Of a stretch of DNA of 64,000 bases, positions 55,617 through 64,000 are shown one piece after another (positions within the stretch are counted from its first letter, which is position 1; the number at the start of each line of letters is the position of its first letter). Source of the DNA: Syncephalastrum monosporum B8922 (lineage: Eukaryota; Mucoromycota; Mucoromycetes; Mucorales; Syncephalastraceae); NCBI GenBank assembly GCA_000697355.1, contig JNEN01000789.1:18463-82462 (forward strand), given 5' to 3'. Below the pieces are notes generated by a model. The model saw only the letters and a program-made list of their open reading frames with translations. It was not told the origin of the DNA and did not search any database. Position numbers and translations under genes: made by a program.

Positions 55617-58213
55617 ATGAACGCCAAACGCGAACTCCCGCCTAAAGAAAGCGGCATTTTCAAGAACATTCTGGTATGTTGCCACCGCAAAAGTCTTTCC
55701 TGTGTCTTATGTGGTTGCATGTCAGAAAAACTATGAGACTCGGCAGTACAAGAAAGGTCTCAAGTTGGCCGACACCATCTTAAAGAAGTTTCCCGAGCAC
55801 GGTGGTAAGGGTTGTTTTGGTGTAAAGAGGATGCATCTGATTCTTTGAAGAAACATTGGCCATGAAGGGCTTGTTCGTCAACAACCTCGGCAAGAAAGAA
55901 GAGGGCTACGACTATGTCAAGAAGGGTCTCCGTTACGACCTCACCTCGCATATCTGTAAGAGGAAAACAAAAGAAAAAATCCAGCAGACAAGAATGGGCT
56001 CATGAATTTGACTTGATAGGTTGGCACGTCTACGGCTTGTTGCACCGTGCGGACAAGAACTATGAGGAGGCCGCCAAGTGCTACACCCACGCACTCAAGT
56101 ACAACAAAAACGACATTCATATCCTGCGCGATTTTGCTCTGCTCCAGACCCAGATGCGTCATTACGATGCCTTGATTGTAATAGACAGAAGCAGACTGAG
56201 ATGGGATATCATGGCTGACTCCTGATTTCTCATTAGGACACCCGCACCCAACTACTCCAACAAAAGCCGACGAACCCGCCTTTCTGGATCGGTCTTGCCA
56301 TTGCCTACCAACTCGCTGGCAAGCCCGACACGGCTGCCGAGGTGCTCAAGGCTCACGAGGACTCGCTCAAGGTATTTGATCTACAAAAATAAGACCCCGC
56401 ATGGCTTCATATTCACTTCCATGGACAAACAGGACATGCCGTCAAACTATGAGCAGTCGGAATTGCTGATGTACCATAACACGCTGATCGAAGAAACAGG
56501 AGATTATGCCGCCGCGCTGAACCATCTGGATGCAGTCGAGGCCAAGGTGACCGATTCGCGCGGCGTGCAAGAGAAGCGCGCGCTCTACCTATCCAAGTTG
56601 GGAAAACAAGCCGAGGCCGAGGCGGAATACCGTAAGCTCATTTCGGAGAACCCGCATGACCGTGGCTACACGAAGTGCTTGCTGGCGCTGCGCAACTTGG
56701 ACGAAGGTAATGTGATGATGGATCGTATATATGCTGGGAAAAAATAGGATAGAACTAGGCGCTAATTTGTATTTGTACATACAGAATCCAAGCGTGCCGA
56801 GGCGTATACGCTCCTGACCGAACTCGCGGCCGAATACCCGCGGTCCAAGGCCATTGAAGACCTTGTTCTGACCTATGCGACGGGTGAGGCGTTCAAAACC
56901 CGAGTTGCGGCTGTGATCCAGCACGCGCTCCGCAAGGGCGTGCCCTCTATCTTTATTAACCTGAAGAAGCACTATACCGATGCCGAGAAGAAGGCTACTA
57001 TTGAACAGCTCGTGTTGGGCTACCGCGAGAGCCTCGAAAAGGACGGCACCTTTGGCTCGGGTGACAAGGAAATCCCGACCGTGCTGCTATGGACCTACTA
57101 CTTTATTGCACAGCACTACGACTACGTTGGCGACTACGAAGCGGCTCTGAAATACATTGATCTCGCGATCGAGCATACACCTACCGTCGTTGAGCTCTAC
57201 ATGACCAAGGGCCGTATATACAAACACAAGGGTGACCTGAAGCGTGCGGCTGCGACCGTGAACGATGCGCGTGAGCTCGACTTGCAGGACCGCTTTATCA
57301 ACTCGAAATGCGCCAAGTACATGCTCCGCGCAGGCGAGATTGAGCGGGCCGAGCAGCTGATGGGTCTCTTCACTCGCAAGGAGGTGTCGCCCGTCCAGGA
57401 CCTGATCGACATGCAGTGCCAGTGGTTTATCACCGAGGAAGCCTTCGCCTACCTCAAGAAGAAGGACTATGGTCGGGCCCTGAAGAAGTTCCACACGATC
57501 GAGAAGTTCTACGTTGATATCTTTGACGACCAGTTTGACTTCCACACCTACTGCCTGCGCAAGATGACCCTGCGGTCCTATGTGGACATGCTCCGGTTCG
57601 AGGACCACCTCCGGCAGCACCCGTATTATATCCGTGCAGCTCAGGGTGCGGTCGAAGCCTACACCGCCCTGGCCGACAAGCTCAAGGCCGAGGCGGCCGA
57701 GGAAGCTGCCATGTCCGAAGTCGAGCGCCAGAAGGCGCGCGCCAAGGCACGCAAGGCCGCCCAGAAGGAGGCCGAGCGACGAGAGCAGGAAGCACAGGCG
57801 GCCAAGAAGAGCAACAAGGACCCCAAGAAGCCTGTTGACCAGGATCCTTATGGCACCAAATACGCCCAGACCACCACGCCCCTGGAAGATGCGCTCCAGT
57901 TTGTTAAGCCCCTGCAAAGCCTGGCGCCCACCAACCCGACAACCCACCGCCTCGGCTTCGAGGTCTATGTGCGTCAGGCTCAGTGGCTCCTTGCGCTCCG
58001 CTGCCTCGTGAAACTGCGACAGTTGGACGCTGACACCACCGAGCTTTTGGCGCGTTTCAAGGGAGAAGGTAAGTTACTGGAGGAGGATGGGACTTTTGCT
58101 GGTGGTGGCTAAGTTTTCTCGTTTTCTTTATTTTCTCTGTTCTAGTGGCAGCAGCAGGTACCCTCGATCCTGTCGTGCAGAAGGCCATCGATACCCAGTT
58201 GGCCAACTTTTAA
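55617..58213 (+). CDS. NAA15: NatA N-terminal acetyltransferase auxiliary subunit NAA15
   Basis: A multi-exon TPR protein. It starts with [13 protein letters not shown], followed by [54 protein letters not shown] and [26 protein letters not shown]. These are the opening TPRs of NAA15 (yeast Nat1) and are highly conserved. Later parts have [41 protein letters not shown] and the basic coiled region with [20 protein letters not shown]. Just after it, [20 protein letters not shown] leads into the C-terminal helices. In the family NAA15 anchors the catalytic NAA10 to the ribosome to acetylate nascent N-termini. There are seven or eight short introns. It ends ATDTQLANF-like at the stop 58211-58213. 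The gene converges on methionine synthase reductase. Confidence 0.93.
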
Positions 58214-58373
58214 TCACGACCTGCTCTTCGAGCTTCATCATCCAAAAGGGCGAGATAGGAATGCAAAAGGGAATTTTTTTACAAAAGTGTAATAGAAGAC
58301 ACACAACACACTAAAAAAGTAACAAGCAATACGGAACAGTATGATATACATAGAGAGGGGGGTGAAGTTACAT

Positions 58374-60701
58374 TTATGCCCACTACATGAATTTTGGACG
58401 TGAGAAAATAACATAATGAAAAACTTTGTATTACTTACCAAATCACGAAGATACTTGCGATCCGCTGTCCATTCCATCAGCTTCTTATTGGCTGCAACGG
58501 GCTCTAGATGTTCATGTCGGGCAAGCATCTCGACAAGGGCATCCTGGACGCCCTTCGCCATGCCCTTGGCATCGCCGCAGACATAGACTGCTGCGTCCTG
58601 CTTGACAATCAAGTCATACAAGGCATCGGCGTCGCGGCGCAGCAAGTCCTGGACATAGACCTTTTGATCGGTCGCGCGACTGACCGCAAGCCGGAGTTGG
58701 GTGATGGTCTTGTCTTGGGCCAGCTCTTCGAGCTCATGCTCAAATAAATAGTCCTTCTGCGTATCGCGGAAGCCGTAATAGACCCAGATCGGCCCAAACT
58801 CATTCCGAATATCCCGCAATGGGTTGAGCCCGACGCCCCCCATCTGCTCGCGAATCTTGCGCTGCTGTTGGCGGTGCTGCAAAAAGCCAATAAAGGGCGC
58901 AATACCCGTGCCGGGGCCAATCAAGACCAGAGGCCGCTTGGTATCTGTCGGGAGGACAAATGCGTTGGCGTTGGGTTTGCGGAAGACGGGAACGGACCCT
59001 GAGGGCGAGGGCACACGCACGGGCTTGGTCGTATGGTCGGCGCGGGCCGGGATCTGACCTGTCAAACGGTCGAGCCAGGGCGTGGCGACGCCCTTACGCG
59101 GGACATCGTAAGGTGTGGTATACTCGACAATGTTGAATGCAAAGTGGATCTCGTGCGCGTGTTTCAGCGGCGAGTTGGCGATCGAGTAGTAGCGCGGCAG
59201 GTGGGGCGGCAGCGCGTCGAGGAGACGCTCCAACGGCGGCTGGCAACTAGGGAACGTGGTCAGGATATCAACGAGCGTGGGAACTTGGTCGCGGAGCGCA
59301 TTAAAGGCAGCGGCACCTTTTCTTGGGTGGTTAGCATGAAATGATGGCTGAATGACAAACAAAATTTGGCTTACCCTGTTTGCTGCAGAGGTAAAGAAGG
59401 GTAGTCTTTTCTCGGTCGTCCGATGTATAATCGGCAAGCATCCGCAAAAGCGCTTTGCGAGGCGGTGTGGTCAGATCCACACCATAGCGCAATAGGTCGG
59501 CCAGCGTGAAGGCCGACATCTTCTGCAGGTGTGTCGGGAGGTCTATACAATCCTTGAGTATCCACACAAAACCAGCACAATGGCTTGCCACTTACTGTCA
59601 CCTTCGACAGTGTACAGCTGTTCGTAGCCATCCTGAACCGAAACGCCGAGCCTGCTCAAAATGGCCTCAATGAGGGTTTCGTCGTTGGGCGCGATAATGC
59701 CAAACGCGTCGCCGGGTTCAAACTCGCAGTCAGGCGCGTCGAGCGCCACATGCAGCGTCCGCTTCTGCGCTTCGGGCAGGGTCAGACACGTAACGTGCTT
59801 GAGGTTGTACTCGACAACGGGGGCAGGTGTCTGGGTGAGCTGATACGCAGGCGGGGCCGCAGCGCCTTGTACTTTTTTGGTGAGACGGGCGGAGGCGGGG
59901 GGGAGGCGCGGTAAGCCGGTGAGTTGCATGCCGGATGCCAAGCCGGTCCGGTCAATCGTGAGGCTATGGCCCGCGACGGCCTTTTCGATGGTCGAGTTGG
60001 GCAGGTCAAGGTACTTTTGCACGGGCGGAGGCAGGTCTTTGGCACGGCCCTTCATGGAATACGGCTCCAATTCTTGCTTAATCTCGATCGTCTCGACCTT
60101 CGTAGCGAGGTCATCCACGGCAGCGTCAGAGGCGTTGCGCTTGACGACGGTCGGGAGGACGTCCCACAGCTTGGCGATCCATGGATCCACGACGTTCTCG
60201 AGCCTGCAATGCATAAGTAATTATCAGACTTCACACTTGAACGTACCCTTCAGCATCATCAGCCAGGCCCTTTTCATAAAAGACCTTGGCACCCAGATCC
60301 CGAAACTTCTTTTCCAGCTTCTTCGCAGTATTGTTGAAGCTGGTGTAGTTGGTATCGCCGAGACCGAGGACGGCAATCTTTGTGTTGGTATAGATCGGCT
60401 CCTTGACCTTGCGCAGGTAGCGCCAGAATTTGCGAGAGTGATCCGGCGGATCGCCGTCGCCGGTGTTGGATGCGACAAAGATCACCACAGGCGCTTTCTC
60501 GAGCCCAGCCTATCCGCAATGGTGAGCTGATGCCACTTGACAGCACAGCTTCGAGCTCACCTTTTCATAGTCCTCGAAGGGGTGGCAAGTGCCCTGGTAG
60601 CCGCGCTGCTTGGCCTCGGAGTCGATGTTCTTCGCAATCCACTCAGCACTGCCGGTCTGCGATGCCCAAAGGATCGTATACGTCTCGGCCAGATCAGTCA
60701 T
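58374..60701 (-). CDS. MTRR: Methionine synthase reductase (diflavin reductase)
   Basis: A diflavin reductase with an N-terminal FMN domain (ILWASQTGSAEWIAK, SNTGDGDPPDHSRKFWRYL, LGLGDTNYTSFNNTAKKL) and no membrane anchor, so it is not cytochrome P450 reductase. GLADDAEGLENVVDPWIAKLW closely follows methionine synthase reductase. The FAD/NADPH part has PRYYSIANSPLKHAHEIHFAFNIVEY, LIGPGTGIAPFIGFLQHR and AVYVCGDAKGMA. The protein ends in the penultimate tryptophan (RKYLRDLWA) through a 9-base last exon (58382-58374) after a 56-base intron (58438-58383). The enzyme passes electrons from NADPH to reactivate cobalamin on B12-dependent methionine synthase. Its presence implies that the fungus has that enzyme. 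NDOR1/Tah18 is the main alternative but has a shorter connecting domain and lacks these blocks. Confidence 0.85.
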
Positions 60702-61255
60702 AAAGATAATATAAGGTGATCAGGGCCAAAGGTGAAGATAAAAGCCCGGCACCTGCCCAGATTTGAACTACCCAATTACAGGCTGTAAAATCCCAGAAAG
60801 TGTATGCCATCTTTTTTTTTTTCTCTTTTCTATTTAATTTTCTCTGCTTGGCCATTGGCCAAGATTGTCATAAAGTACAACACGCACGTGGCTAGATATG
60901 TGGCATCTTCTGTGACCCTCTGCTTGCTATGTCCTTCACAAAAGATGGCTGTGCATCCAATACGCACAATAACAGTTTATCTAGAAATAACGAAGCTCAA
61001 GGCAGGAGTCCTAGTAGAAGGAGCATTGCTTTGTAGTGGGTTACAAAAATCAAAATAATGATTAGTGGAATGAATAGGTGGAGAGAGGTGAGTGTTCGGG
61101 AAAATGTATATGACGGAGTGTGTCGTCGTGTTTTTACCCCCCTGCCCTGGCCAGCAGCTAAAATTTTGCTGGGCCATAAACAGACCCCAGCAAGTTTTTC
61201 AAGGACCCCTTTCCATTTCCTTTTTCCTTTTCCTTTTTTATTTATCATAAGGAAA
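60702..61255. other. Divergent promoter region between MTRR and ATP2
   Basis: 554 bases between two start codons. A C/T-rich tract (61196-61240) lies just before the ATP2 start, as is common for highly expressed fungal genes. No gene lies within. Confidence 0.55.
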
Positions 61256-63049
<1,794 letters not shown>

Positions 63050-63749
63050 ACGAAGAACACAACACTATGTAGATACTAAATGCAAAAAAAAAAACCTTCT
63101 CGCTCTTTATGCATCCAAACGTCGCGAAATACACTCGCTTCTAAACCACTCTCACAGGTCTGATATCATTGTATACTACAAACTCTGACAATGTTTGCTT
63201 CGAGAATCTTCTATGCAAAAGATCTGTTCTTTTGGGCAAATTTTTCTTGATTCCTTGGCTATCACGAAGTTTTTGTTTCTGTCTTTTTGCGCAAACATAC
63301 AGCGCCATTGGACTACTGTCAATGAAAAACGAATGAAAGGGTCTCATCGACAAAGGACGAAGAGCATATGAACGCTGCTAACAACTTATATGCTCAGAAT
63401 CATTCAAAAATGCATATATAAATACACACATATCCATGTAGCACGTCATTCAAGGATAAAATTAGTTTCCATACAACATATCGCATGAGACATATTTTCA
63501 CCATAAGTATGAGTTCAAATGCAGCTTCACCAAAATCAAAGATTCGTTTTTATTTCTAGCCTATATATTCTGTAATGTAAGAGCCCGAATAGCTCGAAAA
63601 AAAAGAGCCCTTTTACAAACATCGTTTTGGCGGTTTTGGATATCTATATATAATAATCTTAATATTCCGTACATCCATAATTACATAAGCAAGACACAAA
63701 AGACCTGGTTCAATTCCCGGGCAGGGCGTCTGCCAAAGTAGACAACTTT
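63050..63749. other. Gene-free stretch downstream of ATP2
   Basis: The ATP2 3' end and AT-rich sequence. No gene seen. A tRNA T-arm-like stretch near 63703-63720 has no matching 5' half. Confidence 0.5.
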
Positions 63750-63993
63750 GAGACGTCAACGGTACCTGACGTCAATCTTCATCAAGGTCTTTTCACCTGT
63801 GTCCTTCGGTAAATGTGAACCGCGTGATGGTAAAGTAATCCAATGAATCCTCTGAAACGCAAAAGATACCTGACGTCAATACCTGTCAGGGACCATATCT
63901 TTGAGCTCTTTTTCCCCATTGGTAAAACGTGGATTGCGTGATAGCTTGGTTAGCCAATGGAACCTATGAAACTTGGAAAAAAGCTCGACGTCA
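63750..63993 (+). repeat. Tandem 104-115 base repeat bounded by TGACGTCA (runs to window end)
   Basis: The palindrome or a one-base variant recurs at 63750 (AGACGTCA), 63767 (TGACGTCA), 63871 (TGACGTCA) and 63986 (CGACGTCA), framing two units of 104 and 115 bases. Each unit shares TTGGTAAA or TCGGTAAA, GAACCGCGTGATGG or a variant, CCAATGRA and TGAAAC. The same unit occurs once at 38378-38485. The array probably continues beyond the window. Confidence 0.7.
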
Positions 63994-64000
63994 ATCCCTG

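Noticed and set aside
60745..60790. tRNA-like stretch (reverse strand, containing GTTCAAATC)
   Set aside because: The loop resembles a T-arm, but the flanking bases do not pair as a 5-base stem, and no D-arm, anticodon arm or acceptor partner is found.
63700..63730. tRNA 3' end-like sequence (GGTTCAATTCC)
   Set aside because: The T-stem has a mismatch and no matching 5' acceptor strand or anticodon arm exists upstream. At most it is a relic of a tRNA-derived element.

Overview
The window looks like nuclear DNA of a filamentous fungus, most likely an early-diverging Mucoromycota (Mucorales-like) genome. Genes are split by short introns (about 45-90 bases, GTAAGT-type donors, CTAAC/CTGAC-like branch points). 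The gene set mixes ordinary fungal housekeeping genes with features typical of that phylum: a methionine synthase reductase (implying vitamin B12 use), a DIRS-type tyrosine recombinase relic, and a relic of an orphan gene type I associate with Mucorales. I cannot name the species.

Layout. 1-3.5 kb is a low-density region with a small secreted defensin-like peptide and a possible histone-fold protein. 3.5-9.8 kb holds three tandem, same-strand paralogues of a two-part protein family that I do not recognise. 10.4-18.1 kb is conserved housekeeping: dynactin p27 (DCTN6), ATG16 and the ribosome-biogenesis factor UTP22/NOL6. 19.1-29.9 kb holds sulfide:quinone oxidoreductase, a Rad5/Uls1-like SNF2 ATPase (with an apparent 3-base exon) and a PMC1-type calcium ATPase. 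30.7-46 kb is a transporter region: two paralogous siderophore-iron MFS transporters flank a full ABCB/MDR transporter and a graveyard of broken mobile-element genes (38-43.7 kb). 47.5-52.2 kb has ATG7 and a CreA/Mig1-type zinc-finger repressor. After a 3.4 kb gene-free stretch, 55.6-63 kb carries NAA15 (NatA auxiliary subunit), methionine synthase reductase and the mitochondrial ATP synthase beta subunit. The window ends in tandem copies of a roughly 100-115 base repeat bounded by TGACGTCA, with one more copy at 38.4 kb.

How genes fit together. Most neighbours are unrelated, as is usual in fungi. The clearest functional unit is iron uptake: both siderophore transporters carry ATCTGATAA-type sites, the form bound by fungal iron-responsive GATA repressors, and the second is preceded by a broken duplicate of its own promoter and first codons. 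ATG7 and ATG16 act in the same autophagy conjugation pathway but lie 34 kb apart. The main unexplained items are the tandem orphan family, the 3-base exon, the TGACGTCA-bounded repeat and the defensin-like peptide. Exon borders were read by eye from splice signals and protein continuity; those given to the base were checked for phase, others are approximate.
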